A stretch of DNA of 64,000 nucleotides from Pollenia angustigena (Eukaryota; Arthropoda; Insecta; Diptera; Polleniidae). The DNA is taken from positions 225,865,803 through 225,929,802 of the forward strand of contig OV884059.1 of assembly GCA_930367215.1 (NCBI GenBank), written 5' to 3'. The position numbers and the translations under genes are program-made. The notes beneath the pieces are model-generated. The model was not told the DNA's origin. It saw only the letters and a list, made by a program, of their open reading frames with translations, and made no database searches. Shown piece after piece: positions 10,579-21,906 of the stretch (the stretch's first letter is position 1; each line of letters opens with the position of its first letter).

Positions 10579-11059
10579 ACAGCACATTAAAAGACGATTA
10601 TTTTTTGTTTGTTTGATAATAACTAACTTTAAGCGATACTGAAATAGTTGTAACATTAAAAAGAGACAACTGTTATTAAGTCAGGGTTAGTTTTATTCAA
10701 TATAATATGCAGTGTTTGTAATGTGTTCGTTGGATTAATATATTTTATTTGAAAAATATTCCACTATGAAGAATTAAAGACCAAAGTTAAAAAAGAAATA
10801 ATTTTTAAACCTAATAATTCAGTTAAAATTTCTTTTTCTATAACGAAAATATAAAACACTTTATATTTGTGTTTGAAAATGGATAGATAAATACTTACAA
10901 AAGAATAAAGGTAAGCTTAATTTTTATATCAATGAATATAATTTAAATAAAAATTACTTTGATAATTAAATAAAAAAATTTTATTTTAAGATTATAACGC
11001 AATTGAGGACGATGTTAGTACATCATTAAATATCCAATTCTAATGTAAGGAAAATTTAA

Positions 11060-11340
11060 TAAGTTTGCAGACTTTTTGGCAAAAAATTTCAGATTTATAA
11101 CGTGAATATTTTATGGCTGCATTTGGTACAATTTTTGGTACTTCCACACTCTTCGGCAAATGTAGAAAGAATTTTTGAATGTAACAAAGTTTTGAAGTTC
11201 ACGGGAAAATTTATCTTTGCAAGTTATTTTTTTTTTTAAGATTATTTAAAATTTTATAATTCAAACTGTTTTGATGCTGATATTAAAAAGGATTTAATAA
11301 AAATGTTAAACTCAAATGTGGATATGTGTCAGTCAAATCG
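11060..11340 (+). pseudogene. hAT transposase C-terminal (dimerisation) remnant
   Basis: The frame through 11111-11215 reads FLVLPHSSANVERIF followed by ECNKVL. This matches the conserved C-terminal dimerisation motif of hAT transposases (consensus around L-P-x-S-x-x-x-V-E-R-x-F). A second in-family block, NCFDADIKKDLIKML, follows near 11263-11310. Stop codons and frame changes surround both pieces, and no N-terminal zinc finger or catalytic region could be read. The fragment is on the forward strand and probably encoded the enzyme of the element that contains it. It is non-functional as seen. Confidence 0.65.
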
Positions 11341-11628
11341 ATTTTTATTATTTTTTTGGTGATTCTTAAAATAGACAATACGCTCTTTCTAATGCATTAA
11401 TTTTGTCAAAGGTAAGCTTTAAAATACACCTTAGATAAGAAATCAAATTAACTTGTTAACTTCAAAATAGGGTTTCTGCAATTTTTCTTTTATGTAAGTA
11501 AGAGTAGGTTTTATTTTTAAGTCTTTTTGCCGATTTTTTTAAATTAAAGGGCCGATAATGCCGATTTTTTTTTTTTTTGAAAATATGCCGATTTTTTATA
11601 AAAATCATTTAGCACCCCTGGTTCAGTG

Positions 11629-13440
11629 GCAGCATCAGAAAGAGAACGAGTATCCTAAATTAAGAGAGAAAGAAAGTCCGCAATGAAAATAAAAAAAAAT
11701 TTGATTTTATGCCGCTCCGCACTGCGGTTTTTGCTTTAAGATCGTATAAAAAACCGCACCGCAATAAATTATCGTTACATTGTGTTCAGACTCTAATTCT
11801 TCTTATTTGAAATAGAAAACTTCACTTCAATGGACTAAATATGTATTTGTTTAAATAACTTTATAATTTTGAGAGCATATCATCAGCTCATTATTGGTTT
11901 GGCCTCCCGACAATTTTTTTTAAAAAAATTCTGAATCCAAAACCAGTTTCAGGAACATTTTGTATGGTTTCTTTAATATTAAGCATTAATTTTGCTCCAT
12001 ATCAACTATTTTTAAGGTTTATTAAGTATTGGTTTGCTCTACACGCCATTGTTTGGCGAATGCTACAAATTCCTTCTAAAAAACGTACAAAAAAAGTTCA
12101 CTCTGGCTTCGCTTTATTGCCGTAAGAAAAACAAGTAGTAAAACCAAAATAAAACGTCAAAGAAATAAATTTAGAAATGTGGCGTATGCGGCACAAATTG
12201 ATAATTTCCACTTTCAATAAAATTCTATTAACTTCTAAGGTCGTTCATGAACATTCTCAAAAGCTTAAATTTTTCTTAAAAACATATGCCAGAAGCAGTG
12301 GTGAAAATACAAAAAAAAACTCTGTTTGGTATATTTGCAGAAAACTTCATGTAAACCTTCATTATCGTTTTTCTCCACTACCAATTTTTGGCATATGCGT
12401 CCTTTTCTTGAGTGGTCCATTCGTCCTTTTTTTTAAGTGGACAGTAAATTGTCCATTTTTTAGTGAATTGTCCTTTTGTTAGATAATAACTTCTTCTTTA
12501 AACTCAAAAACTATAAGTTTTAGTTTCCCAAAACTCCAAAATTTCAACATTTATACAGCAAAACACGCTGGAATATTTTCGCTCTCAACAAAGGAGCCCG
12601 ATGATATTGCAACAAGATCCTTGTGCTGGATTGTGGTTACTTTTGGTACATAGCCAAGCCTTTAGATTCCATAAATATAATTGTAGTCTAGAGTCACAAC
12701 ATATTTTAATGCCTGAGGCTGCTTTTACTTTGAAGAACTTTAAATTAAAATAAATTTCACGCAAAGAAAACGCGTTTCTACCATTGGCTGTTAAAACCAT
12801 TTTGGCATACTCAGTTGGAAGGTAGAATTCTGTATTGACGATTTAAATCAGGCTGATTTTGATTGGATGAGAAGTGGAGAAAAGATGAAACATCAGTGGA
12901 TCAAATACAGATAGAACATTTTGGCTTCTTCAATGAAAAATATAAGAGGTAAATATATAATAAAGCTTGTAGCATTTTGCTGGCATATGCCGTCCTTTAG
13001 TGCGCCAAAAAAAAGATTACTGTTAAGTGCTCATAACGTTCTAATTAAAAATAGTTATTTAAGAATCACTTTTAATATTAAAGTCCAAATTTCAAATGGA
13101 CTGTGCAGAGTTTAAATTAGTTTTATATAAAAAAATTAATTATACAGAAATATATCAATTATTTTTAATTATAAAATTTTTTTGTTTCAAAGACTTTTAC
13201 ATAATTTTTTTTTATATGAATTTCTAGATAAATTTTATTGATTTATTTTAATAGACAAAACTTGCAAATAATATTCTTTGAATCATCTTATCTATGCGTC
13301 AAACCATTAATGAGCTAACGATATGTAGTTTGAATATTTGGAATTTGCTTTATGTGCATATTTTCCAATAATATATTGACATATTAAATACTTAACATAT
13401 GTATATTCAAAGAATGTTCTCAACATTAATTTTATTACAT
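11629..13440. other. Gene-poor stretch, low-complexity words only
   Basis: A 101-codon frame at 12177-12482 and smaller ones have no recognisable motifs. The word GGCATATGC occurs near 12384 and a related GGCATATGCC at 12982, and GTCCTTTT-type words cluster at 12399-12474. I cannot assign these to a feature. No splice-consistent exon set was found. Confidence 0.45.
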
Positions 13441-13443
13441 TTA

Positions 13444-13622
13444 GGCCCGTTTTCACAACTTACCAATAGCTAAAAGTAGACTTTAACCGGCCTTAAGAGA
13501 GCGATAAAGTAAATTAAGGTTCATCCTACCTGGTAGGTTAAATAAAGTTGTAATAATGGAACACTTTTTATACGGACGATAAAATCCTACCTTTAGCTAA
13601 CGGTAAGTTGTGAAAACGGGCC
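13444..13622. mobile_element. PIF/Harbinger-like MITE, copy 1
   Basis: The ends are GGCCCGTTTTCACAACTTAC and its inverse, flanked by TTA at 13441-13443 and 13623-13625. The whole 179 bp is largely palindromic around the words AGCTAA and GGTAGG. A 3-bp TTA duplication is the PIF/Harbinger hallmark. A second copy is at 21351-21569, also with TTA on each side. Confidence 0.8.
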
Positions 13623-13625
13623 TTA

Positions 13626-14131
13626 GTTTTTTTAAATAAACAAAGTGTTCACTGGTTTGGCCTTATTTCTAAATACATATGTTCGTCTAGCTGTTATATT
13701 ATGTATGTGTGTCTATGCAAATGTATGTGTTTAAGCAGTGTGTATGTGTGTGGCTTTGTCGTGAACTTGTTTTTGTATTGTTTAGAAAAAAATACTTGTA
13801 AACTTTTTGGCAACATTTTCAAATAAAAAGTTGTTTTGTTATTTCTACATATTTGAAAACATTAACCAGACAAAAACAGAAATTTTTGACAAAAAAAAAT
13901 ATGTAATAAAAACATTATTATGGCGTAGTATTGATTTCCGGAGAAGAAGAATATATCACTACTATTATTATTTTAAATAACGACTGGAAACGGATGTTAA
14001 AATCTTGGTAAAACATATTTAACAGAGGGTCACTAAAATTAAAGTAAGAAACGACTTTTTAAGAATTTTATTTATCGCTAAAAAAAAACAGTACACTAAT
14101 AGTGGTTATTATATATTATTATATTTTAATG
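13626..14131. other. GT-rich and AT-rich spacer
   Basis: TATGTGTG-rich DNA lies at about 13680-13755, followed by AT-rich sequence. No gene was recognised. Confidence 0.5.
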
Positions 14132-14139
14132 TTCTATAG

Positions 14140-14343
14140 CAGTGATAACCACTCCATAGTCTCGCGAGTAAGTCAATAATCGTAGTTTTCACACAGACAC
14201 GGTCGGCAATTCACATGTATACAACAACTTTGTTCGTTTCAAAACATCAGGCTATCATCAGTCTCTGCGACCGCACACAAGTACATAATATCTTTGTGTT
14301 CGTGCGTTCGGGGCTTGGTTAGTTCGGGGCTTGGTTATCACTG
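14140..14343. mobile_element. Short hAT MITE (204 bp) with 8-bp duplication
   Basis: The ends CAGTGATAACCA and TGGTTATCACTG are exact inverses. The duplication TTCTATAG lies at 14132-14139 and 14344-14351, exactly adjacent to both ends. The interior is comparatively GC-rich with no ORF. Confidence 0.85.
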
Positions 14344-14395
14344 TTCTATAGTGTTTTTTCACATTGATTAAAGAACAAGCAAACAAAAAATGTTA

Positions 14396-14538
14396 GTCTG
14401 GGTTCACACTTTGAAAGTTTCCTTTCAGAAATTCTTAGTTTATTGGTGAGAAGGGAAGAGAATATGCTTTTCTTCTCTCCTCTCTCACCAATAAACACAG
14501 ACTTCCTGAAAGAAAACTTTCATAGTGTGAACCAAGAC
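14396..14538. mobile_element. TTA-inserted palindromic MITE (143 bp)
   Basis: Long imperfect arms start GTCTGGGTTCACACT on the left and end GTGTGAACCAAGAC on the right. Inner arms carry ACTTTC and GAAAGT and meet at a TTCTCTCC/GAGAAG centre. TTA occurs at 14393-14395 and 14539-14541. This is consistent with a PIF/Harbinger-type foldback MITE. Confidence 0.75.
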
Positions 14539-14541
14539 TTA

Positions 14542-14893
14542 AAGCTAGTTTACACTATCTCACAAGTCTTACGAATTCCATAATACTTTGCGAGATAGAA
14601 ATCTAATGAGTTTTGGTGCGACTGTCAAAAAATCTAATGTAACATGACAGTTTGTGTTCACACAATCACACAAAGTATAAACACTCACACATGAAATAAA
14701 ATGCAACCCTGATCTAATGAAAAGTATTATTGTTTAGAAATTTTTCAAAAAACGATAAAGTCGTATGGGATGTCAAACTTGTTCATAATACTTGTCATTT
14801 TCGTGACACATTGCATTCACACTATCACACTTTGTCATATTACTTGAGTTTTTGACATGTATAAATACAAAGTATAATAGTGTTATCTAGCCT
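14542..14893. mobile_element. TTA-inserted TIR element (352 bp)
   Basis: The left end AAGCTAGTTTACACTAT and the reversed right end AGGCTAGATAACACTAT agree at most positions. TTA flanks both sides (14539-14541, shared with the previous element, and 14894-14896). It is adjacent to the 143-bp MITE, so two elements use one TTA. Confidence 0.6.
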
Positions 14894-14896
14894 TTA

Positions 14897-16357
14897 GCAA
14901 CACTTCTCACAAGAATTGTGGTTTTTGTTTGGCCATTTGCTCAACCACAGCACAAAAAGCCAGCGTGTGTATTGTGTACATATTTTGTTTTGTAAATAAA
15001 AATTGTTTGGCTTTTTGTTTCTTTGTTTTTCGTTAAAAACGCGTATGTTTTGTTGTCTTTACCAGCGAAAAGGGGCGCTAAGCACAACTGAAACAGAGAA
15101 TATTAATGTGCTGAAACGAAGACAACGAAGTTTATGTTTTTTTACGAAAATCAGAACGCAATAAATTGTTCTCATCTTTATGTCCAGTTAGATAAGTACA
15201 GTATTATTTTAGTGTACAAAGTTCACATACAGAGAGAAGTGTTTTAATGTTCACATTTCTACCGTACAAAACACTTAAGATGCTTTTTCGTAATGGATTA
15301 AAAAAAAAAATTTCATTTGAGTTTAATGTTAAATTCAAAACTGTTTTGCTTGTACTGAAAATTTTTAAATTTTGTGTTCAAGTGCGATATGTACAGGTTT
15401 AAGTATGAGAAGTATTTCAAGTACAAAAATATTTACATTTCTCAATCCAAATTCAAATCCAAATTAACTTAAGCCTGATTAAAAATATTGAAAATTTAGA
15501 TTAAAAACCATAAATAGTTCAACAAAATTACCACAATACTAATTATTTACATTTCTTTTACCTTTTTTTGAATAATTTGTTAATAACTTGTAATTGGACA
15601 AATGGATGTTAGCAGAAACCATATTTTTCGGTCGACCAAACCAAATAAATTTTATAAGTATTATCTGACCTTGAACAGGTTGTAGACCCATCAATATTTC
15701 AATTATTATCCCATATCAGCCACTTCAAATTGAATGATTTCCCTTTATATCCATTATTCTTTATGCATATATAAAATGTTACGACTTGTTTTCAATTAGA
15801 CTTTAGTAAATATTTTATCTTCGCCACTTAATTCTCTTTATTTATTTCTTTACCTATTTTCTTTTTTATTTGCATAATTTTTTTTATGGTCAGTGGATAA
15901 TAAATCATCGTTCCATCGGGCAGCCACTTTATTTTGTATTTTTAGCTGGAAATAATAAATTTTTACGTTTAATCAAATAAAAATTATAATTGTTGCAATG
16001 TTTGTATGTTTATTATACAAATATACATAAATATCCAGCTAAAGAGTATGTTAGTGTGAGTGTGTGAATGTTAACTTTAATATCGTACTTAATATATCAG
16101 AGATGTAACAGTAATTGTAGCTGTAGAAGAGATGCAATTTATACTTTTTATCAGTGATGCCAAAGCTTGGGAAACTAAACGCATAATAATATTTCACAAA
16201 TGGGCTTAAAAGTCTAAATTGCCATTTTTTTATGAAAAAAGGCTCAAACATTTTTAGAAAAAACATTTGTTTAAAAATATTATTAAGTAGGAGATCATTT
16301 TACATACAATGGTTATCACACGCGAGACTTATTATGCTGGCGTAGTATGGCAGTTTC
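14897..16357. other. AT-rich stretch without recognised genes
   Basis: No frame here has recognisable domains. A minus-strand 71-codon frame at 16051-16266 is Phe- and Tyr-rich and looks fortuitous. No inverted termini were found. Confidence 0.5.
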
Positions 16358-16692
16358 TACACGCAGAGAAAAACATGTTTAAATATGGTCACCTCCAACA
16401 AAACTGTTTTTAAAGAAAATTGTAAACACATTATATTTAATTTAACCATATTATTGCCACCGACAACCAAATTATAGGCAAATAAGTCCTCCATCAAGAG
16501 GCCATATTATGGTTGCCTCTAAACATGTTATGGGTAAATATGACAATAATTTGTTTTTAAATTAACAACAATGTTTTCTTCTTTTCTAAGAGAAACATAC
16601 TATGGTTAAAAACCAACAATGCTTTTATAAATGTTCAACATTCTTTAGTTATTTTTTTAACCATACCATGTTCGGAGGCAACCATAATATGT

Positions 16693-17447
16693 GAGTTGAG
16701 CTAGCTTGGCAGGCTTTGAAAAATCGCTATGAAAATAAGCGGATTTTAATTAACAATCAAATTAAAAAAATTTATGGCATCCAGGCCCCTCAGAATGAAA
16801 CTTTGAAATTTTTAAGGCAACTTAAAAAAACGGTCAGCGATGGATTGTCTATTATTAGTTCGTTTCAAGTTGAGGTAGCTGATAATGACCCCCTTCTCAT
16901 GCATATTTGCACTTCAAAACTCCCTGAAGGAACATCGCGTGCGTGGGAAGATTCTCTGACTAACCATAAGGAATTGCCTACCTGGCGACAACTTAACAAA
17001 TTTCTGTCTGAGAGAATTGAAACTTTAGAAACTTTTACGAATTTGAGGAAACCGCCCAGCCGAGACAATAATACCTCCAAATCTCAAGTTTTCTATTCTG
17101 ACGCTGAACCTGATAAGGGTAAATTTAGCTGCAAGAAATGCCAACAGAACCATCCATTACGATTCTGCAAATATTTTTAGGGTTTGTCAGTCCATGATAG
17201 AATCAAATTTGTTTATGCGAACAAATTTTGTGCGAATTGTTTTTCACCCACTCATTTCAAAACGAAATGTCAGAGCACCAATAGCTGCAACAGATGCAAT
17301 CAAAGGCATCACACCATGTTGCATATTGAAGAAGATAAAGCGGAAAAGGCTCCCACTCAAAGGGCGTCCACTCATCAGCAGTCTCGCGACAACGAAAGGC
17401 CATCAGGGTCGGGTACTCAGAGTAACACGAGTCCATTCAATTCTTAA
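16693..17447 (+). pseudogene. BEL/Pao gag with zinc knuckles (decayed)
   Basis: From about 16693 the frame reads ELAWQALKNRYENKR, the conserved start of the Pao gag region (DUF1759-like: W-x-x-L-x-x-R-Y-x-N-x-R). A capsid-like helical stretch follows. Near 17130 comes a C-x2-C-x3-H-x4-C knuckle. A TAG at 17178-17180 interrupts the frame, which then continues with a C-x2-C-x4-H-x4-C knuckle (CANCFSPTHFKTKC) and a third Cys/His cluster. It ends at a stop at 17445. In the family, gag coats and packages the retrotransposon RNA. Reverse transcriptase, integrase and identifiable LTRs are missing, and the upstream gag part is also gone, so this is a dead fragment. It is enclosed by the inverted repeats of a DNA element. 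Confidence 0.75.
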
Positions 17448-17479
17448 TTGGGACGATCTGCCCCTCGGGCGCAAATGCG

Positions 17480-17977
17480 ATGGAGTCAGTACAGGTTAAT
17501 TTATCTCAACACAGCGGAACTACAATTTTACCCACAGCTTTGGTTCAGGCAGAGTATTTAGGCGAAACATTCACGGTTCGCGCATTAATTGATACAGGGT
17601 CGACTAGAAGTTTCATCCTAAGGCGTGTGCAACAGAATTTAGCGATCCCTCTGGAACGCCATCATAGCGAAATATCAGGGTTCGGTGATACGGTGGTAGG
17701 AAGTTCGAAGGGAAGGTGCTATGTCACAATAAAATATCGCATATCCGACTTTAAAATTAAGATCCGAGCGATTGTGGTACCAACATTGGCATATTTTATG
17801 CCTTTACGGCCGGTCCCAATTCAAACGGTAAAAGATCCGGTTCGAAGGACCAAAATGTTGGGGCTAGTATCGCTACCTAGCCTTTTAAAGAAATTTTTTA
17901 AATTCAAAACAAATGAAACACGGTCGGTTTCAAATTTAAATTTTAACACACTTTATTTAGGCTTCTTGCCTTTCTGA
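17480..17977 (+). pseudogene. BEL/Pao aspartic protease domain (decayed)
   Basis: This frame is offset from the gag frame and separated from it by a stop and a shift. It begins MESVQVNLSQHSG and carries the retroviral-type protease active-site motif ALIDTGSTRSFI, with D38-T39-G40. A GFGDTVVGSS flap-like stretch follows. In BEL/Pao elements this peptidase cleaves the Gag-Pol polyprotein. Sequence resembling the family stops around residue 130. The remaining codons run into Phe- and Asn-rich DNA with no reverse transcriptase. The frame is decayed and has no partner domains. Confidence 0.7.
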
Positions 17978-18532
17978 AGTTACAAATTATACTTAAAACC
18001 TAAATTACAAAAAGGTTTGTAGTAAGCCAACAAAACAAACTCAAAAGAAAACTACAAACTCAAGAGCAAAGTATATACATAAGTATATAAATATATATAT
18101 AACAAAATACATGAAATTAAAGAGAATTGAAAAATTGAAAAGAGTGCTCTACACTCAGAGAAAAAAAATACAAATTTAATAAAATTTAAAATGAAATAAA
18201 AATTAAAATTTTAAACAAATAAAAATTCAAAATTAAAATTTAAGAAAACGAAATTTAAGAAATAGCAAAAATCAAAGAAAATTGAATATTAAGGAAAATT
18301 AGCAACATTAAAGAAAATTAACAAAATATAAGAAAATTGAAAAAATAGAATAAAATAAAACTGAAGTCGCTTCAACAATATGGTTGTGGCCTCTTGATGG
18401 AGGACTTATTTAACCATAATATGGTTATCGGTGACAACAAAATGGTTATATTAAATATAATGTGTTTACAATTTTCTTCAAAAACAGTTTTGTTGGAGGT
18501 GACCATATTTAAACATGTTTTTTCTCTAGGTG

Positions 18533-19102
18533 CAGGAAAGAGAGGTTTCTGTTGGCGTAAAGTTTCAACCGCTTATGCACCGCACAAGCAGCACAAAACC
18601 AATACTTGCATACATATTTTCAAAAAACAGACCCTGCAGACAAAGTTACTAGTATTAAGCTAGTAATATGCTGGTTGGTTTTACTTTTGATTCATGTAGG
18701 TAACCAACTAGTTAATTTTGCTTCATTTTTATAAAAGTTTAAAGTAAGTTGCTTTTTTACTGTATAAGTTCTATTGAAGCAAAATTTAATTTTACTATTC
18801 CCCTTAAGATTTTTCAATACTTTATGCTTTATAAGCCAAAGCGATGCAGCAGTGAAGCGAAGCTTCAGAGACATTTTTGTATATATTTTAGAACAATTCT
18901 CAACAGTTACCATCCGAACTAAACAGGGAAAGAGACTTTTTTCCTGTTACACATCAGAGAACTGCAAAAATCACTATTTTTCATGATTTATTCATACGCT
19001 ATATTTTACATTAACTCTATGCCTGCAAAACAAAGTTCAACGTTGGTAATTTTGACATCGTTTTGTACACATTTGATTTGTGCATGTGTGAGTTTTTTAT
19101 TT
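18533..19102. other. Spacer, no gene recognised
   Basis: Two opposite-strand 70-codon frames overlap at 18692-18986 and have no recognisable motifs. I see no terminal repeats. Confidence 0.45.
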
Positions 19103-19528
19103 CCCTGCAAATAATAGAACCAGTCCAAACACGCGTGTAAAGAGTAGTCCACAAGGGACCAGGACTAGTTCACAAGTAACCCAAACGTATGGAAAAAACC
19201 TGGTCTATTTAACATTACGATGTCCTAGGAGAGGACCATATAACCCACCTTTGGACCACTAAGGAGTAGTTTTAAAACTACTCCATGGTATATAACCCAC
19301 CTTTGGACCAGTAAGGAGTAGTTTTAAAACTACTCCATGGTATACTCAAGAGGATTAGTTTTGAAGTCGTTTAAACACGAAAGCATGTCGTTAAAAAACG
19401 AAGACATGTCGTCTCACTACAAACACTTTTTAACAATGGCATGGTCCATGCTTGCATTACATCGGACTAGTCCATGGAGTAGTCCATTTTATTAAAATGG
19501 GTCAGGTGGTCCAATTTTATTTGCAGGG
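19103..19528. mobile_element. CCCTGCAAATAA-family element, copy 2 (inverted)
   Basis: The ends are CCCTGCAAATAATA and ATTTGCAGGG. The copy is inverted relative to 848-1220. It contains an internal direct duplication of about 55 bp around ACTACTCCATGGTATA, which makes it longer (426 bp) than its relatives. TT flanks each end. Confidence 0.65.
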
Positions 19529-19750
19529 TTAAAGTGCTTTGTTTGCATTTATTGTTAGGCACGCAGTAACACAATTGCACAAAGTCAAAATACAGACATT
19601 CTTATGCTTTTGCATTCAAGTAGTCATTGCCCACTCGATTATACAAAGACGAATGTAAATTGGTATTAGTACGAGTCGCTTTGTTGGTATGATTGTTGTA
19701 GGCATAAGTTCAAATAAACTAGTTGTTGTGTCAAATTTGGTTTGTGTTTA

Positions 19751-20099
19751 CCCTGCAAATAATATTGTACCACCTGATTTTGATCAAATGGACTACTCAT
19801 TGGACTAGTCCGATGTAATGCAAGCATGGAACATATCATTGTTAAAAAGTGTTTGTAGTGAGACCACATGTCTTCGTTTTTTAACGACATGTGTTCGTTT
19901 TTTAAACGACTTCAAAACTAATCCTCTTGAGTATACCATGGAGTAGTTTTAACACTACTCCTTTGTAATCCAAAGCTGGGTAATCGTAATGTTAAATATA
20001 CAATGTTTTTCCATACGTTTGGGTTACTTTGGACTAGTCCTAGTCTCTTGTGGGCTACATTTTACACGCGTTTTAGGACTAGTCCTATTATTTGCAGGG
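19751..20099. mobile_element. CCCTGCAAATAA-family element, copy 3
   Basis: The ends are CCCTGCAAATAATATT and CTATTATTTGCAGGG with TA on both flanks. It has the same orientation as copy 1 and is only 222 bp from the inverted copy 2, so the two can pair as a long hairpin. The length is 349 bp with no ORF. Confidence 0.65.
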
Positions 20100-20870
20100 T
20101 AGTTTTTTAAAATCGTAAAAAGCAACATACATACAGAACTCCTGTAGTTTTTAAGAAATGATAAAAAATAAAAACAGTCTTCTTGTTTCTATGGAAATTG
20201 TTTGTACCTATGTGCTAAGTTTCATTTAAATTTTTTTCTTTTTTCGAATATGAAGCATATGAAAAAACTTTACTACATACTACATACATAGCAACTGCTG
20301 AACAGGCATCAGAGCAATAATTTTTGTGTATTTTTTTTTTTTTTGTATAAGTTTTTTACCAAAGCAATAATTGACGAACGGAGCTTAACATGGTATGAAT
20401 GGCAAAGCCAATACGCTGCCCATGACTTGAGTGCATTTTAAAACAACACCGATATGTGTGGCTGAGAAAGTATGATTGCATGAACACAAATGAGTGTATT
20501 TTATGTTGTTGATTAAATGCGAATTTTTTCCAATCACATAAAGCCGTTCTCTGTTACACATGCCTTCTATTCAGTTGTATTCCCCTTTGTTTTAAGAAGA
20601 ACTCTTAATTACATACATGAGAGTAGCATAATGGCCCCTTATGGTTCTCGTCATCATTCTACTTTGAAAATTTGAAGTATATAACTAAGTTAATAATTTC
20701 AGCAAATAGAAAACGGGAATTTTTATTCAATTTTTTAAACATGAGAACAATTTGTCAACTCTGAAACCAAACAAAAATTTTTATTTTCTTTGTATAAGGT
20801 GGTTGTTATTGTTTCCACAACGAACAAGTTAACCGTTTTCTCACATAGTTTTGTTGTGTTGTTGTTGTTT
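20100..20870. other. Spacer, no gene recognised
   Basis: The DNA is AT-rich with homopolymer runs and has no recognisable frame or paired termini. Confidence 0.45.
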
Positions 20871-21282
20871 CTACAACAAACGTCGTCCCGTATAGGCGAA
20901 ACTTCCTCCGGGAAATTTGTGTCAATTGTTCCAACAAACTGGTCCTGGGATTTGTGAAAATAGAACAAGTTCCAAAAGAAAGAACTCATAACCAGTGAAA
21001 GGAAAACCAATCATTTAACTGGAATATGAAGAACAAAACGGTAGAAAAAGTAATGAACTACAGTACAGTTTTCACTGGTGGTGTGACACATTTTTTTGGG
21101 ACTTTCTTAAATTTGGTTCTTAAATTTAGTTCTAGGACTTGTTTAATTGAAGAAATAGTTACACTAAACACGTTCATTGAGATAGGTCTTATTAATATAA
21201 AGTGTAAGAAGTAGAGCCAGTCTCTACCACCAAAGGCCTATCACTGGACTACTTTGGTGTCAGTTCGCTTCCCTCTAGGGTA
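20871..21282. repeat. Dispersed repeat, copy 2 (cf. 205-710)
   Basis: It is collinear with copy 1 across GGGAAATTTGTGTCAATTG, AGAAAGAACTCAT, TACAGTACAGT and TCAGTTCGCTTCCCTCTAGG. It lacks the extra segment of copy 1. In both copies the CCCTGCAAATAA elements lie nearby, so the two repeat families may belong to one larger duplicated block. Confidence 0.6.
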
Positions 21283-21350
21283 GTAATGAGCTAGACCAAA
21301 ACCTAACAAGTTACGGTTTTAGCTGCAGGGACTTATTCAAAAAACACTTA

Positions 21351-21569
21351 GGCCCGTTTTCACAACTTACCGATAGCTAAAGGTAGGATTTTATCGGCCG
21401 TATAAAAAGTGATCCGTTATTACAACTTAACTTTAACCTACCAGGTATGATGAACCTTAATTTACTTTACCACTCACTTTAGGTTAAAGTAAAGTTTTAA
21501 TAATGAAACACTTTTTATAAGGCCATTTAAAGTGTACTTTTAGCTATCGGTAAGTTGTGAAAACGGGCC
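21351..21569. mobile_element. PIF/Harbinger-like MITE, copy 2
   Basis: It has the same GGCCCGTTTTCACAACTTAC ends as 13444-13622 and TTA at 21348-21350 and 21570-21572. It is 219 bp and palindromic throughout. The outer arms agree closely with copy 1 and the centre differs. Confidence 0.8.
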
Positions 21570-21677
21570 TTATACTTACAAAGCTGTTTCATTTATGCCA
21601 GTATTTATGCAGGTATTCATTTTATGCCAGATAATTTAACTAATGTCTGTGATTGATAGAACAAAAATAGTAATCTA

Positions 21678-21904
21678 AGGCCGGGTTTTTGATATTTGGA
21701 TTAAGTTTAAACTTAGTTTAACGTGGTCTGACACTCGGATTTTTCTGGCGAAATGCGATTTTTTTTTATTTCATGAAAGACCAACATTTAAAGCAAAACA
21801 AAGCTGTTGCGTCAAAATTGTGTTTGCAAACTTTGTTATATCGGCACAAATCTTTTTTCAGATTAATTAAACCTAGGTTAACTGAGATCTCAAAAACCCA
21901 GCCT
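21678..21904. mobile_element. TIR MITE (AGGCYGGGTTTTTGA ends)
   Basis: The left end AGGCCGGGTTTTTGA and the reversed right end AGGCTGGGTTTTTGA match except at one base, with TA on both flanks (21676-21677 and 21905-21906). Inner arms with TTAAACTTAG/CTAGGTTAA words also pair. The length is 227 bp with no ORF. A TTA/TAA reading is also possible, so the superfamily is open. Confidence 0.6.
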
Positions 21905-21906
21905 TA

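Larger units (their letters stand above)
10369..11620. mobile_element. hAT element with transposase remnant
   Basis: The left end starts CAGGCCTGCCATTTTTGCCG. The right end, reversed, starts CAGGGGTGCTAAATGATT. The 8-bp duplication GTTCAGTG sits exactly at 10361-10368 and 11621-11628. Subterminal GCCGATTTTT words are repeated at least three times at each end, a likely transposase-binding array. The interior contains a hAT dimerisation-domain relic (11060-11340) and a hairpin (10459-10578). Confidence 0.85.
16360..18532. mobile_element. Long-TIR element carrying a BEL/Pao fragment
   Basis: The left end starts CACGCAGAGAAAAACATGTT. The right end, reversed, starts CACCTAGAGAAAAAACATGT. The two ends remain alignable for about 150 bp, through AAATATGGTCACCTCCAACA and AAGTCCTCCATCAAGAGGCC. 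TA lies outside the left end and CA (a TA change) outside the right. The interior from about 16693 to 17880 is retrotransposon gag-protease sequence, followed by A-rich DNA. A related element with the same terminus is at 45431-46530. Either a BEL/Pao fragment jumped into the element or the element captured one. Confidence 0.75.
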
